Translations under genes and position numbers: made by a program
Assembly (NCBI GenBank): GCA_000719105.1
Contig: JODX01000001.1
Location: forward strand, 682,001-746,000
Source: Streptomyces sclerotialus
GTDB lineage: Bacteria > Actinomycetota > Actinomycetes > Streptomycetales > Streptomycetaceae
Length of the DNA stretch: 64,000 bases
Direction: 5' to 3'
Notes under the pieces: model-generated
Seen by the model: the letters and a program-made list of their open reading frames with translations, nothing else
What the model was told of the DNA's origin: nothing
The model's database searches: none
Shown: piece after piece, positions 15,191 through 24,311 of the stretch
Layout of the letters: every line of letters begins with the position of its first letter
Position numbering within the stretch: the stretch's first letter is position 1

Positions 15191-17659
15191 ATGGCGCACT
15201 CGAAGACCCCGGTCACCCCGGTCACCCCGGCCGACGAGGCCCGCGAGGCCGCCGTCGAGGCCGCCCTCGGCCGACTGGACCTCGACGCGAAGGCACGGCT
15301 GCTCGCCGGACAGGACATGTGGACGCTGCCCGCGCTCCCCGAGATCGGCCTGGAGTCGCTCGTCATGTCCGACGGCCCGATCGGCGTGCGCGGCGTGCGC
15401 TGGACCGCCGACGACCCGTCCGTGGCACTGCCCTCCCCGACCGCGCTCGCCGCCACCTGGGACCCGGAGCTCGCCCGCCGGGCCGGAGTGCTGCTCGCGC
15501 AGGAGGCCCGCCGCAAGGGCGTCCACGTCCTCCTCGCGCCCACCGTCAACCTGCACCGCTCCCCGCTCGGCGGCCGCCACTTCGAGGCGTACAGCGAGGA
15601 CCCGTACCTGACCGGGCGGATCGGCACCGGCTACGTCCGGGGCGTGCAGTCCGGCGGGGTCGGCACCACGGTGAAGCACTTCGTCGCCAACGACGCCGAG
15701 ACCGACCGCTTCACCGTGAACAACCTCGTCTCCGAGCGCGCGCTGCGCGAGCTGTACCTCGCGCCCTTCGAGGCCATCGTCGCCAACGCCCACCCGTGGG
15801 GCATCATGACCGCCTACAACACGGTCAACGGCACGACGATGACCGAACACCGCTACCTGGTGAACGAGGTCCTGCGCGGCGAGTGGGGCTTCGACGGCTA
15901 CAACGTCTCCGACTGGATGGCCGCCCGCTCCACCGTCGGCGCCCTCGAGGGCGGCCTCGACGTCGCGATGCCCGGCCCGCGCACCGTGTACGGCGAGGCC
16001 CTCGCCCGGGCGGTGCGGGACGGGGCGACCACGGAGGCGAAGGTCGACGAGGCCGTGCGCAACGTCCTCCGGCTGGCCGCCCGGGTCGGCATCCTCAAGG
16101 GCGCCGAACCGGCCGTCACCGAGCTGCCCGCCACCGTCGACGGCGAGGCCCTGGCCCGCGAGATCGCCCGCCGCTCCTTCGTCCTCGTCCGCAACGAGGC
16201 CCGCGACGGGGCCCCCGCCCTGCCCCTGAGGCCCGGCGGAAGCGTCGCCCTGCTCGGCGCCGCCGCCCGTGACGCCCGCGTCCTCGGCGGCGGCTCCGCC
16301 ACCGTCTTCCCCGCCCGGATCGTCTCCCCGCTCGACGGGCTCACCGCGGCCCTCCCCGAGGGCGCCCTCACCTACGCCGTGGGTGCCGACCCGAACGAGG
16401 AACTCGCCGTCGCCGACAAGGGCTTCGAGCTGCGCGCGGTGTGCCGCGACGCCGACGGAACGGTCATCGGCACCGGCTCGGCACCCAACGGCCAGATCCA
16501 GTGGATGGGCGACGACCTCCCGGACGGCGTCACGCACGACCGCCTGCACACCGTCGAGCTGACCGGCACCTTCACCCCCCGCGAAAGCGGCCCGCACACC
16601 TTCGGCGTCAAGGGCATGGGCGCCTTCACGCTCACCGTCGGCGGCACGACGTACTTCGACGACGTCCAGCGCCCCGCCAAGGACGACCCGTTCGAGGCGT
16701 TCTTCGGTGCACCCGTGCCCCGCGGCCAGGCCGAGCTGACGGCGGGCGAACCGGTCGAGGTCTCCCTGACGTACGTCGTCGCCCTCCCCGAGGACATCCC
16801 GCTGAAGGTGATCGCCTTCGCCCTCTGCCACCAGGAGCCGCAGCGCGACGCCGACGAGCTGATCGCCGAGGCCGTCGAGGCCGCCCGCGCCGCCGACACG
16901 GCCGTCGTCGTGGTAGCCACCACCGACCGCGTCGAGTCCGAGGGCTTCGACCGCACGGACCTGCGGCTCCCCGGCCGCCAGGACGACCTGGTGCGCGCCG
17001 TCGCCGCCGCCAACCCGAACACGGTCGTGGTCGTCAACTCCGGCTCCCCGGTGGAACTCCCGTGGCGGGACGAGGTCGCCGCGGTCCTCCTCACCTGGTT
17101 CCCCGGCCAGGAGGGCGGCGCCGCCCTCGCCGACGTCCTCACGGGCGACCGCGAGCCGGGCGGCCGGCTCCCCACCACCTGGGGCTCGCTGGCCGGCGCC
17201 CCGGTCACGCGGGTCCTCCCGGAGGACGGCGAACTTCCGTACACGGAGGACGTGTTCATCGGCTACAGCGCCTGGGAGAAGGAGGGCAGGACCCCGTCGT
17301 ACGCCTTCGGCCACGGCCTCGGCTACACCGAATGGACGTACGAGACGATCGACGTGACCGGCACGACCGTCACCGTCCGCGTGCGCAATTCCGGTGAGCG
17401 CGCGGGCCGCGAGGTCGTCCAGGTCTACCTCGCGCCCGTCGACCGCGGCGCCGACCGCCCGGCCCGCCGGCTCGCCGGCTTCGCGGCGGTCGAGGCGGCC
17501 CCGGGAGAGACCGCCGAGGCCGTCGTGGAACTCCCGGACCGCGCCTTCGAGAGCTGGGACGAGGCGACCGGCGCCTGGACGCGGGTGAAGGGCGCGTACG
17601 ACGTCCAGGCCGGCCGCTCGATCGCCGACCGCCGCCTGACGGCCACCGTGGAGGCGTGA
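15191..17659 (+). CDS. Glycoside hydrolase family 3 beta-glucosidase with PA14 insert
   Basis: An 822-residue GH3 enzyme, cytoplasmic (no signal peptide), hydrolysing beta-linked glucosides imported by the cell. Order: GH3 N barrel (MSDGPIGVRG, VKHFVAND, nucleophile Asp about residue 241 in YNVSDWM), a PA14-like insert (ESGPHTFGVKGMGAFTLTVGG), GH3 C domain (VVVATTDRVESEGFDRTDLRLPGRQ), and a C-terminal fibronectin-III-like domain (VTVRVRNSGERAGREVVQVY). GAGGAGG lies about 9 nt upstream of ATG 15191. It has full family length. It is divergent from TetR and next to an aldose 1-epimerase on the opposite strand, consistent with sugar use. Confidence 0.95.
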   Translation: MAHSKTPVTPVTPADEAREAAVEAALGRLDLDAKARLLAGQDMWTLPALPEIGLESLVMSDGPIGVRGVRWTADDPSVALPSPTALAATWDPELARRAGVLLAQEARRKGVHVLLAPTVNLHRSPLGGRHFEAYSEDPYLTGRIGTGYVRGVQSGGVGTTVKHFVANDAETDRFTVNNLVSERALRELYLAPFEAIVANAHPWGIMTAYNTVNGTTMTEHRYLVNEVLRGEWGFDGYNVSDWMAARSTVGALEGGLDVAMPGPRTVYGEALARAVRDGATTEAKVDEAVRNVLRLAARVGILKGAEPAVTELPATVDGEALAREIARRSFVLVRNEARDGAPALPLRPGGSVALLGAAARDARVLGGGSATVFPARIVSPLDGLTAALPEGALTYAVGADPNEELAVADKGFELRAVCRDADGTVIGTGSAPNGQIQWMGDDLPDGVTHDRLHTVELTGTFTPRESGPHTFGVKGMGAFTLTVGGTTYFDDVQRPAKDDPFEAFFGAPVPRGQAELTAGEPVEVSLTYVVALPEDIPLKVIAFALCHQEPQRDADELIAEAVEAARAADTAVVVVATTDRVESEGFDRTDLRLPGRQDDLVRAVAAANPNTVVVVNSGSPVELPWRDEVAAVLLTWFPGQEGGAALADVLTGDREPGGRLPTTWGSLAGAPVTRVLPEDGELPYTEDVFIGYSAWEKEGRTPSYAFGHGLGYTEWTYETIDVTGTTVTVRVRNSGERAGREVVQVYLAPVDRGADRPARRLAGFAAVEAAPGETAEAVVELPDRAFESWDEATGAWTRVKGAYDVQAGRSIADRRLTATVEA

Positions 17660-17687
17660 AGCAGCATGCGGCCCTGCCGCGGCCCGG

Positions 17688-18683
17688 CTACCGCACGGAG
17701 AACCCGTACACGGTCTCCGACCGGTACACCCCGCCGGGCCGCAGCACCGTGCCCGGGAACTCCGGCCGGTTCGGCGAGTCGGGGAAGTGCTGCGTCTCCA
17801 GGGCGATCCCGGCACCGGGCCGGAACGGCAGCGCAGGGTCCAGGTGGTCGGCGGTGTAGAGCTGGAGCCCGGGTTCCGTGGTCGCGACGGTCAGCGTCCG
17901 CCCGGAGCCCGGGTCGTGCAGCTCGGCGACCTCGACCGGCGTGTCCGTCACGCCCTTGTCGAGCACGAAGTTGTGGTCGTACCCGGGACCCGTCTCCCGC
18001 GCCGTGCGGAAGTCGAAGCGCGTGCCCTCGACCGCGGTGAGCTCGCCGGTCGGGATCAGATCGGCGTCCACGGCCGTCAGCCGGGAGGCGTCCAGCCGGA
18101 GCCGGTGCCCGTGCGCGGGCCCCGACTCCGCTCCCGCCAGGTTCCAGTACGAGTGATTCGTCAGGTTGACGACGGTCGGCGCGTCCGTGGTCGCCTCGTA
18201 CGCGATCCGCAGCGCGCCGCCGTCGTCGTCCAGCGTGTACGTCGCGGAGACCGCGAGGCGCCCCGGGAACCCCTCCTCGCCGTCCGGGCTGACCCGGGAC
18301 AGCCGCACCCCGCCCGCCCCGCCCTCGACGGGTTCCGCCTCCCACACGTGCTTGTCGAAGCCGCGCTCGCCGCCGTGCAGCGAGCTGGGCGGGTTGTTGC
18401 GCGCCAGCTCGTGGGTCCGGCCGTCGAGGGTGAAGCGGCCGCCGGCGATGCGGTTCGCGTACCGCCCGGCCAGCGCCCCGAAGTACGGCCCCGGATGCGC
18501 GAGATAGCCGTCGAGGCCGGGGAACCCCAGCACCACGTCCGCCGTCCGCCCCGCCCGGTCCGGCACCTCGGCCGACTGCACGATCCCGCCGTACGTCAGC
18601 ACCCGCACGCGTGTCCCGCCGCGCTCCAGGGTCCAGCGGTGTACAGGAGTGCCGTCGGAAAGTGTGCCGAAAAGTTCGTTCAT
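17688..18683 (-). CDS. galM: Aldose 1-epimerase
   Basis: A 331-residue mutarotase interconverting alpha and beta anomers of aldohexoses in the cytoplasm. Landmarks: YGGIVQSAEVPDR, GALAGRYANRIAGGRF, SSLHGGERGFDKHVWEAE (His), VNLTNHSYWNLAG (catalytic His) and GYDHNFVLD. It has normal length. ATG at 18683. It is convergent with the GH3 gene; the two are only about 30 bp apart, with no evident terminator. The short separation from a glucosidase suggests shared sugar metabolism but not co-transcription. Confidence 0.93.
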   Translation of the reverse strand: MNELFGTLSDGTPVHRWTLERGGTRVRVLTYGGIVQSAEVPDRAGRTADVVLGFPGLDGYLAHPGPYFGALAGRYANRIAGGRFTLDGRTHELARNNPPSSLHGGERGFDKHVWEAEPVEGGAGGVRLSRVSPDGEEGFPGRLAVSATYTLDDDGGALRIAYEATTDAPTVVNLTNHSYWNLAGAESGPAHGHRLRLDASRLTAVDADLIPTGELTAVEGTRFDFRTARETGPGYDHNFVLDKGVTDTPVEVAELHDPGSGRTLTVATTEPGLQLYTADHLDPALPFRPGAGIALETQHFPDSPNRPEFPGTVLRPGGVYRSETVYGFSVR

Positions 18684-18733
18684 GATCGAACTCTAGGCCA
18701 CGGCTTCACGCTTCACGACCGTGCCGACCGGCT

Positions 18734-19627
18734 TCAGGACGGCTCCTCGCGGGCCGTGACCGCGCGGTACGCGATCTCCGCGAGCCGCGCCTGCCCCTTG
18801 ACGCTCGGGTGGAACCAGTCCCAGGTGCTGAGCTCCCCGGTGCCGAAGCGGTACTCGAACACCGCGCCCCCGTCGAAGCGGCACCGCCGGTCCTTCGCAC
18901 ACACCTCCTCCAGCACCGTGTTGTACGCCTCCACCCGGTCCCGCACCGTGTCCCGCCGCTCGGTCGCCGCCGCGTCCAGGGCGTCCGGGTCGGCCAGCAT
19001 CGACGGGCAGATGCCGAGCTGCCACACCTGCTTGCCGAGCGGGTTCCTGCGGCCCTCGGACCACAGCCGCTTCAGGTCCGGCACGCTCGCCACGTACACC
19101 TGCGCCTTCGGCGCGCCCTCGCGCAGCACCTCCATGGCCTCCTCGAAGGAGGCGCGGAAGGCGGCCACCGACGTCATCGCCCCCGTCGTCCGACGGCACG
19201 CGTCGTTCGCGCCGGCCATCACCGTGACCAGCTCCGGCCGGTGCGCCGCGGCCTTCTCCATCTGGGCCGGCAGATCGGCCATCCGCGATCCGCTCACCGC
19301 GTGGTTCCAGCTCCGCCCGTCGGCCCCGGCCTTCCCCAGCAGCCGTACGGCCAGGCTGTCGACCTCGGGATCGGTGCCGGTCGCCCACGAGACCTTCGGG
19401 CAGTCGGAGAGGACCCGGCACGCGTCGTAGCCCGTGGTGATGGAGTCCCCGACGGCGGCCAGCGAGCGCGGCGTCCGGTCCCACGCGGACGTGGGGGAGG
19501 GGCGTGCCGTCGCCGTGCCGCCGTCCGGGCCGGCGGAGCCGCCGCCGAAGGCGCAGCCGGCCGCTCCCAGCAGGGCCGCCGTCACGGCCGCGAGCACCGT
19601 CCGCGACCGGTGGCGTCGTGTCCGCAT
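18734..19627 (-). CDS. SGNH/GDSL-family hydrolase, lipoprotein
   Basis: A 297-residue exported esterase-like protein. Signal peptide with lipobox GAAGC, Cys25, then a Gly/Pro/Ser/Thr linker. SGNH blocks: VGDSITTG with nucleophile Ser62, NHAVSGS (block II Gly/Asn region), MAGANDAC (block III Asn), and C-terminal WDWFHPSVKGQ (Asp-His). Likely anchored outside the membrane, cleaving esters of lipids or polysaccharides. ATG at 19627. Downstream is galM, 50 bp away on the same strand. Confidence 0.9.
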   Translation of the reverse strand: MRTRRHRSRTVLAAVTAALLGAAGCAFGGGSAGPDGGTATARPSPTSAWDRTPRSLAAVGDSITTGYDACRVLSDCPKVSWATGTDPEVDSLAVRLLGKAGADGRSWNHAVSGSRMADLPAQMEKAAAHRPELVTVMAGANDACRRTTGAMTSVAAFRASFEEAMEVLREGAPKAQVYVASVPDLKRLWSEGRRNPLGKQVWQLGICPSMLADPDALDAAATERRDTVRDRVEAYNTVLEEVCAKDRRCRFDGGAVFEYRFGTGELSTWDWFHPSVKGQARLAEIAYRAVTAREEPS

Positions 19628-19928
19628 CCCCAGGTCCCCTCGTTCGTATACGCCGTGATCTTCCCGGCCCGTCCGGCCCGTGCCGTCACCGTCCGTGCCG
19701 TCCGGTCCGTCGCGCCCGGTCAGCTCGGGTCCTCCCGGACCGTCGCCGTACCGGGGGACACCCGTGGCCTGACGGCCGGGGCCCGCTCACACGTCTCGCC
19801 GGGTGAAACCTCGTCGTTTCCCGGCACCGGCTCCGACGGTACGTCACACTCCTTGCCCCGCCGCACGGTAGCCTCGCCACGTGGCTGCCCTGCCGCTCCC
19901 CGTTCCGCCAAGTTACTAGGGAGGCCCG
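19628..19928. other. Intergenic region, no gene seen
   Basis: About 300 bp between the divergent SGNH lipoprotein and DUF3145 genes. It holds promoter DNA for both. AGTTACTAGG at 19911-19920 lies just before the GTG of the DUF3145 gene. No conserved small ORF or strong hairpin found. Confidence 0.5.
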
Positions 19929-20423
19929 GTGACGACACGTGGCGTTCTGTACGTGCACTCCGCGCCGCGCGCGCTCTGCCCGCACGTCGAGTGGGCGGTG
20001 GCGGGCGTCCTCGGTGCGCGCGTCAGCCTGGACTGGATCCGGCAGCCGGCGGCACCGGGCACCTGGCGGTCGGAGTTCTCCTGGCAGGGCGAGGCCGGCA
20101 CCGCCTCCCAGCTCGCCTCCGCGCTGCGCGGCTGGCACCTGCTCCGCTTCGAGGTCACCGCGGAGCCCTGCGCGAACGCCGAGGGCGAGCGCTACAGCTG
20201 CACCCCCGACCTCGGCATCTTCCACGCGGTCACCGGCATCCACGGCGACATCCTGATCCCCGAGGACCGGCTGCGGGCCGCCCTGGTCCGCTCCCAGCGC
20301 GGCGAGACCGACCTGGAGGCCGAGCTCACACGGCTCCTCGGCAAGCCCTGGGACGACGAACTGGAGCCCTTCCGCTACGCCGGCGAGGGCGCCCCGGTGC
20401 GCTGGCTGCACCAGGTCGTCTGA
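19929..20423 (+). CDS. DUF3145 domain protein
   Basis: A 164-residue conserved actinobacterial protein (TTRGVLYVHSAPRALCPHVEWAVAGVLG at the N-terminus, PDLGIFHAVTGIHGDILIPEDRLRAAL in the middle). Cytoplasmic, no membrane segments, function unknown. GTG start at 19929. The gene regularly neighbours the fatty-acid operon in streptomycetes. It ends 18 bp before a strong terminator shared with fabF. Confidence 0.92.
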   Translation: MTTRGVLYVHSAPRALCPHVEWAVAGVLGARVSLDWIRQPAAPGTWRSEFSWQGEAGTASQLASALRGWHLLRFEVTAEPCANAEGERYSCTPDLGIFHAVTGIHGDILIPEDRLRAALVRSQRGETDLEAELTRLLGKPWDDELEPFRYAGEGAPVRWLHQVV

Positions 20424-20441
20424 GGGCCCGTCAGAGACGCG

Positions 20442-20471
20442 GGAGGCCCCCACCGGGCGGTGGGGGCCTCC
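20442..20471. terminator. Terminator between DUF3145 gene and fabF
   Basis: 13-bp perfect stem GGAGGCCCCCACC with its complement, loop GGGC, between convergent genes; serves both directions. Confidence 0.85.
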
Positions 20472-20501
20472 TCATGTCCGCGTGGCCGCAAGGGCCGTCC
20501 C

Positions 20502-21773
20502 TCAGACCGTCCTGAACGCCAGGACCACGTTGTGCCCGCCGAACCCGAACGAGTCGTTCAGCGCGGCGATACGGCCCTCCACGGGCAGCTTGCGGGCCTC
20601 GCCGCGGACGACGTCGGCGTTGGCCTCGGCCTCCGGGTCGATGTTCTCGATGTTGATCGTCGGCGGGGCGATCCGGTGGTACAGCGCGAGGATCGTCGCC
20701 ACGGACTCCACGCCGCCCGCGCCGCCCAGCAGGTGGCCGGTCATGGACTTCGTCGCCGAGACCGCGATGTGGTCCGTGTCGTCACCGAAGACGTTGCGCA
20801 GCGCCTTCAGTTCGGCGACGTCACCGGCCGGGGTCGAGGTGGCGTGCGCGTTGACGTGCACGATCTCGGCCGGGTCGAGGTCGGTGGCGGCCAGCAGGTT
20901 CTTCAGGGCGTCCGAGATGCCGCGGCCCTCGGGCTCCGGCTGCACGATGTCGTGGCCGTCGGCGGAGATGCCCTGGCCGACCGCCTCCGCGTACACGCGG
21001 GCACCGCGCTTGGCGGCGTGCTCGGCGGACTCCAGCACGATCACACCGGCGCCCTCGCCGAGGACGAAGCCGTCGCGGGCGGTGTCGTACGGACGCGAGG
21101 CGCCCTCGGGGTCCTCGTTGTTCTTGGACATCGCCATCATGTTGCCGAACGCGGCGATCGGCAGCGGGTGGATGGCCGCCTCGGTGCCGCCCGCGACGAC
21201 GATGTCGGCGCGGCCGGTGCGGATCATCTCGACGGCGTAGCCGATGGCCTCGGCGCCCGACGCACAGGCGGAGACCGGGGTGTGCACACCGGCGCGGGCG
21301 CCGACGTACAGACCGACGTTGGCGGACGGGCCGTTCGGCATCAGCATCGGCACGGTGTGCGGGGAGACCCGGCGGACGCCCTTCTCCTTCAGCACGTCGT
21401 ACTGGTCGAGGAGGGTCGTCACACCGCCGATGCCGGAGGCGATGACCGCGCCGAGCCGGGCGGGGTCGACGTCGCCGTTGTCGGCGGCCTTCTCCTCGAA
21501 GCCGGCGTCGGCCCACGCCTCCTTGGCCGCGATCAGCGCGAACTGCGCCGAGCGGTCCAGCCGGCGGGCCTGCGGCCGGGGGATGACCTCGGACGGGTCC
21601 ACGGCGGCCTGCGCGGCGATGCGGACCGCCTGCTCGGCGGCCCAGTCCTGCGTCAGGGGGCGGACACCGGAACGTCCGGAGACCAGGCCCTCCCAAGTCG
21701 TGGCAGCGTCGCCACCCAGCGGTGTAGTTGCGCCGATACCGGTGACGACCACAGTGCGATTGGTCGAGCTCAC
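20502..21773 (-). CDS. fabF: 3-oxoacyl-ACP synthase II (KAS II)
   Basis: A 423-residue condensing enzyme that elongates acyl-ACP with malonyl-ACP in fatty acid synthase II. Catalytic Cys170 in VSACASGAEA, His in VNAHATSTPAGD, and His in SATKSMTGHLLGGAGG; the C-terminus has NDSFGFGGHNVVLAF. GTG start at 21773. It is the last gene of fabD-fabH-acpP-fabF, 121 bp after acpP, and stops before a strong terminator. Expected control by FasR at the operon head. Confidence 0.97.
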   Translation of the reverse strand: MSSTNRTVVVTGIGATTPLGGDAATTWEGLVSGRSGVRPLTQDWAAEQAVRIAAQAAVDPSEVIPRPQARRLDRSAQFALIAAKEAWADAGFEEKAADNGDVDPARLGAVIASGIGGVTTLLDQYDVLKEKGVRRVSPHTVPMLMPNGPSANVGLYVGARAGVHTPVSACASGAEAIGYAVEMIRTGRADIVVAGGTEAAIHPLPIAAFGNMMAMSKNNEDPEGASRPYDTARDGFVLGEGAGVIVLESAEHAAKRGARVYAEAVGQGISADGHDIVQPEPEGRGISDALKNLLAATDLDPAEIVHVNAHATSTPAGDVAELKALRNVFGDDTDHIAVSATKSMTGHLLGGAGGVESVATILALYHRIAPPTINIENIDPEAEANADVVRGEARKLPVEGRIAALNDSFGFGGHNVVLAFRTV

Positions 21774-21894
21774 GGGAATTCTTTCTCCAACGGATACGAG
21801 GATTCAGCGGCGCCACCGCCGGGTGGCGGGGCCGGGCACCGGGCCGACCGCGGGATCGGGGCCCGGTGCCGGGGCCCGGGCCGATCCCGCGGGA

Positions 21895-22143
21895 TCAGGC
21901 CTGGTGCTTGAGGATGTACTCGGTCGCGTCGCCGACCGTCTTGAGGTTCTTGACGTCGTCGTCCGGGATCTTGACGTCGAAGCGCTCTTCGGCGGCGACG
22001 ACGACCTCGACCATGGACAGCGAGTCGACGTCCAGGTCGTCGGTGAAGGACTTGTCCAGCTGGACGTCCTCGACCGGGATGCCGGCGATCTCGTTCACGA
22101 TCTCCGCGAGACCGGCGACGATCTCTTCCTGAGTGGCGGCCAT
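21895..22143 (-). CDS. acpP: Acyl carrier protein
   Basis: An 82-residue acidic four-helix carrier. The phosphopantetheine attachment Ser41 lies in DLDVDSLSMVEVVVAAEE. GAAGGAG sits 7 nt upstream of the ATG. It is placed between fabH and fabF and carries growing acyl chains in primary fatty acid synthesis. Length and motif match the housekeeping ACP rather than a polyketide ACP. Confidence 0.97.
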   Translation of the reverse strand: MAATQEEIVAGLAEIVNEIAGIPVEDVQLDKSFTDDLDVDSLSMVEVVVAAEERFDVKIPDDDVKNLKTVGDATEYILKHQA

Positions 22144-22231
22144 GTGGGCGCTCCTTCGTTGGTTTCCAGAGGGTGTGGCGGTGGTTCCCGCACCGGACCG
22201 GGTCGGCCGACCGTGATCCGGCACGGAGTGC

Positions 22232-23263
22232 CTAGGGGAGGGTAACGACCGTCGCGGCGAACACGAGACCCGCCCCGAAGCCGATGACGAGCGCGGTGTC
22301 GCCGCTCTTCGCCTCGCCGGTCGCCAGGAGCCGCTCCATCGCGAGCGGGATCGAGGCGGCCGAGGTGTTGCCGGTGGTACGGATGTCACGGGCGACCGTG
22401 ACGTGCTCCGGCAGCTTGAGTGTCTTCACCATCGAGTCGATGATCCGCACATTGGCCTGGTGCGGGATGAAGACGTCCAGGTCGTCCGCGCTGATCCCGG
22501 CCGCGTCCAGCGCCTGCTGGGCGACCTTCGCCATCTCGAACACGGCCCAGCGGAAGACCGCCTGGCCCTCCTGGGTGATCGCGGGGAACTTGACGTTGCC
22601 CGCGCTGTCCAGCGGAAGGTTGTCGACGTTGCCGATCCGGAACTCGTTCCACGGGATCGTCTGCTTGATCGTCTCGGACTTGTCGCCCTCGGAACCCCAG
22701 ACCGTCGGGCCGATGTGCGGCTCGTCGGAGGGGCCGACCACGACCGCGCCCGCGCCGTCGCCGAAGAGGAACGCGGTGGCCCGGTCCTCCAGGTCGGTCA
22801 GGTCGCTGAGCCGCTCCACGCCGATGACGAGAACGTACTCGGCGGAACCCTCCACGACCATGCCCTTGGCCAGCGTGAGCCCGTAGCCGAAGCCCGCGCA
22901 GCCCGCCGAGATGTCGAACGCCGCGGCCTTGTCCGTGCCGAGCTTGTCGGCGATCTCGGTGGCGACGGCCGGGGTCTGGCTGAAGTGCGAGACGGTCGAG
23001 ACGACGACCGCGCCGATCTGCTCCGCCGTGATGCCGGCGTCGGCGATGGCCTTGCCGGACGCCTCGATCGACATCGCGGCGACGGTCTCCTCGGGGGAGG
23101 CCCAGTGCCGCGTCTCGATACCGGAGCGGGAGCGGATCCACTCGTCGGACGAGTCGATCTTCTCCAGGATCACCTCGTTGGGCACCACCCGGGTCGGGCG
23201 GTAGCCGCCGACACCGAGGATGCGCGCATACGGGGCGCCCTTGCTGGGCCTGATCTTCGACAT
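22232..23263 (-). CDS. fabH: 3-oxoacyl-ACP synthase III
   Basis: A 343-residue initiating condensing enzyme that joins an acyl-CoA starter to malonyl-ACP. Triad: Cys122 in DISAGCAGFGYGL, His in FIPHQANVRIID, Asn in IRTTGNTSAASIP. Streptomycete FabH accepts branched starters, producing iso/anteiso fatty acids. ATG at 23263, 17 bp after the fabD stop, second gene of the operon. Confidence 0.97.
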   Translation of the reverse strand: MSKIRPSKGAPYARILGVGGYRPTRVVPNEVILEKIDSSDEWIRSRSGIETRHWASPEETVAAMSIEASGKAIADAGITAEQIGAVVVSTVSHFSQTPAVATEIADKLGTDKAAAFDISAGCAGFGYGLTLAKGMVVEGSAEYVLVIGVERLSDLTDLEDRATAFLFGDGAGAVVVGPSDEPHIGPTVWGSEGDKSETIKQTIPWNEFRIGNVDNLPLDSAGNVKFPAITQEGQAVFRWAVFEMAKVAQQALDAAGISADDLDVFIPHQANVRIIDSMVKTLKLPEHVTVARDIRTTGNTSAASIPLAMERLLATGEAKSGDTALVIGFGAGLVFAATVVTLP

Positions 23264-23280
23264 GCTTCTCGGGCTCCTTG

Positions 23281-24222
23281 TCAGGCGCCCGCCGCGTCAG
23301 CGGCAGGTGTCGACGACGTCCCGGCGATCAGCTCGCGGGCGGCGTCGAGGTCTTCGGGGGTCTTGAGGGCGACGGTCTTCACACCGGGCAGGGCGCGCTT
23401 GGCGAGACCGGTGAGCGTGCCGCCGGGGCACACCTCGATCAGCCCGGTCACCCCGAGCTCCTTGAAGGTCTCCATGCACAGGTCCCAGCGCACCGGGTTG
23501 GCGACCTGCCCGACCAGCCGGGACAGCACCTCGTCCCCGGTGGCGACGGCCTTGCCGTCCTTGTTGGACACGTAGGTGACGGCGGGGTCGGCGGGCGTCA
23601 GGGCCTTGGCGGCCTCCGCGAGCGCGTCGACCGCGGGAGCCATGTGGTGCGTGTGGAAGGCGCCCGCGACCTTGAGCGCCACCACGCGGCGGACGCCCTC
23701 GGGCTTGTCCGCCTCCAGCGCGGCCAGCTGCTCCAGGGTACCGGCGGCCACGATCTGGCCGGCGCCGTTCACGTTCGCCGGGGTCAGGCCCAGCTTCTCC
23801 AGGTGCGCCACGGTCGTCTCGGGGTCGCCGCCGAGCAGCGCCGACATGCCGGTCTCGGTGACCGTGGCGGCCTCGGCCATGGCCAGGCCCCGCTTGCGTA
23901 CGAGGGTCAGGGCGGCCGTGTCGTCGAGGACGCCCGCGAACGCGGCCGCGGTGATCTCGCCGACGCTGTGACCTGCGACGGCGCCCGGAGCGATGTCACC
24001 GAGTGCCGTGGCGGACAGCAGACCGGCCGCGACCAGCAGCGGCTGCGCCACGGCGGTGTCACGGATCGCGTCCGCGTCGGCCTGCGTGCCGTAGTGGGCG
24101 AGGTCCAGCCCGATGGCGTCCGACCACGCGCCGAGGCGGTCGGCGGCACCGGGGAGGTCGAGCCAGGGAGTCAGGAAGCCGGGCGTTTGGGCGCCCTGGC
24201 CGGGAGCGACGAGTACGAGCAC
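23281..24222 (-). CDS. fabD: Malonyl-CoA:ACP transacylase
   Basis: A 313-residue transacylase that loads malonate on AcpP. Nucleophile Ser86 in AGHSVGEITAAAFAG; His in GAFHTHHMAPA. It starts VLVLVAPGQGAQTPGF. GTG at 24222 is preferred over the GTG at 24228 because a GAGAGAG stretch lies 7 nt upstream of it. First gene of the core fatty-acid operon; the 89-bp gap to fasR holds an inverted repeat. It probably also supplies malonyl groups to polyketide synthases, as known in Streptomyces. Confidence 0.96.
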   Translation of the reverse strand: MLVLVAPGQGAQTPGFLTPWLDLPGAADRLGAWSDAIGLDLAHYGTQADADAIRDTAVAQPLLVAAGLLSATALGDIAPGAVAGHSVGEITAAAFAGVLDDTAALTLVRKRGLAMAEAATVTETGMSALLGGDPETTVAHLEKLGLTPANVNGAGQIVAAGTLEQLAALEADKPEGVRRVVALKVAGAFHTHHMAPAVDALAEAAKALTPADPAVTYVSNKDGKAVATGDEVLSRLVGQVANPVRWDLCMETFKELGVTGLIEVCPGGTLTGLAKRALPGVKTVALKTPEDLDAARELIAGTSSTPAADAAGA

Positions 24223-24287
24223 TCTCACACTCTCTCTTGGGGACGGCCGAAGCCGCCCGTGGGGACAGGGACGAAGAACACGAGGGG

Positions 24288-24310
24288 GTTTTGTGGACCC
24301 TCGACAAAAC
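24288..24310. promoter_or_regulatory. Inverted repeat, probable FasR operator
   Basis: GTTTTGT (24288-24294) and ACAAAAC (24304-24310) form a perfect inverted repeat with a 9-nt spacer between fasR and fabD, in an AT-rich island. S. coelicolor FasR is known to bind and activate the fabDHPF promoter; position and symmetry make this the likely site. Confidence 0.65.
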
Positions 24311-24311
24311 A

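Noticed and set aside
15092..17815. 907-aa open frame on the minus strand
   Set aside because: Antisense to the GH3 gene, whose catalytic motifs are intact.
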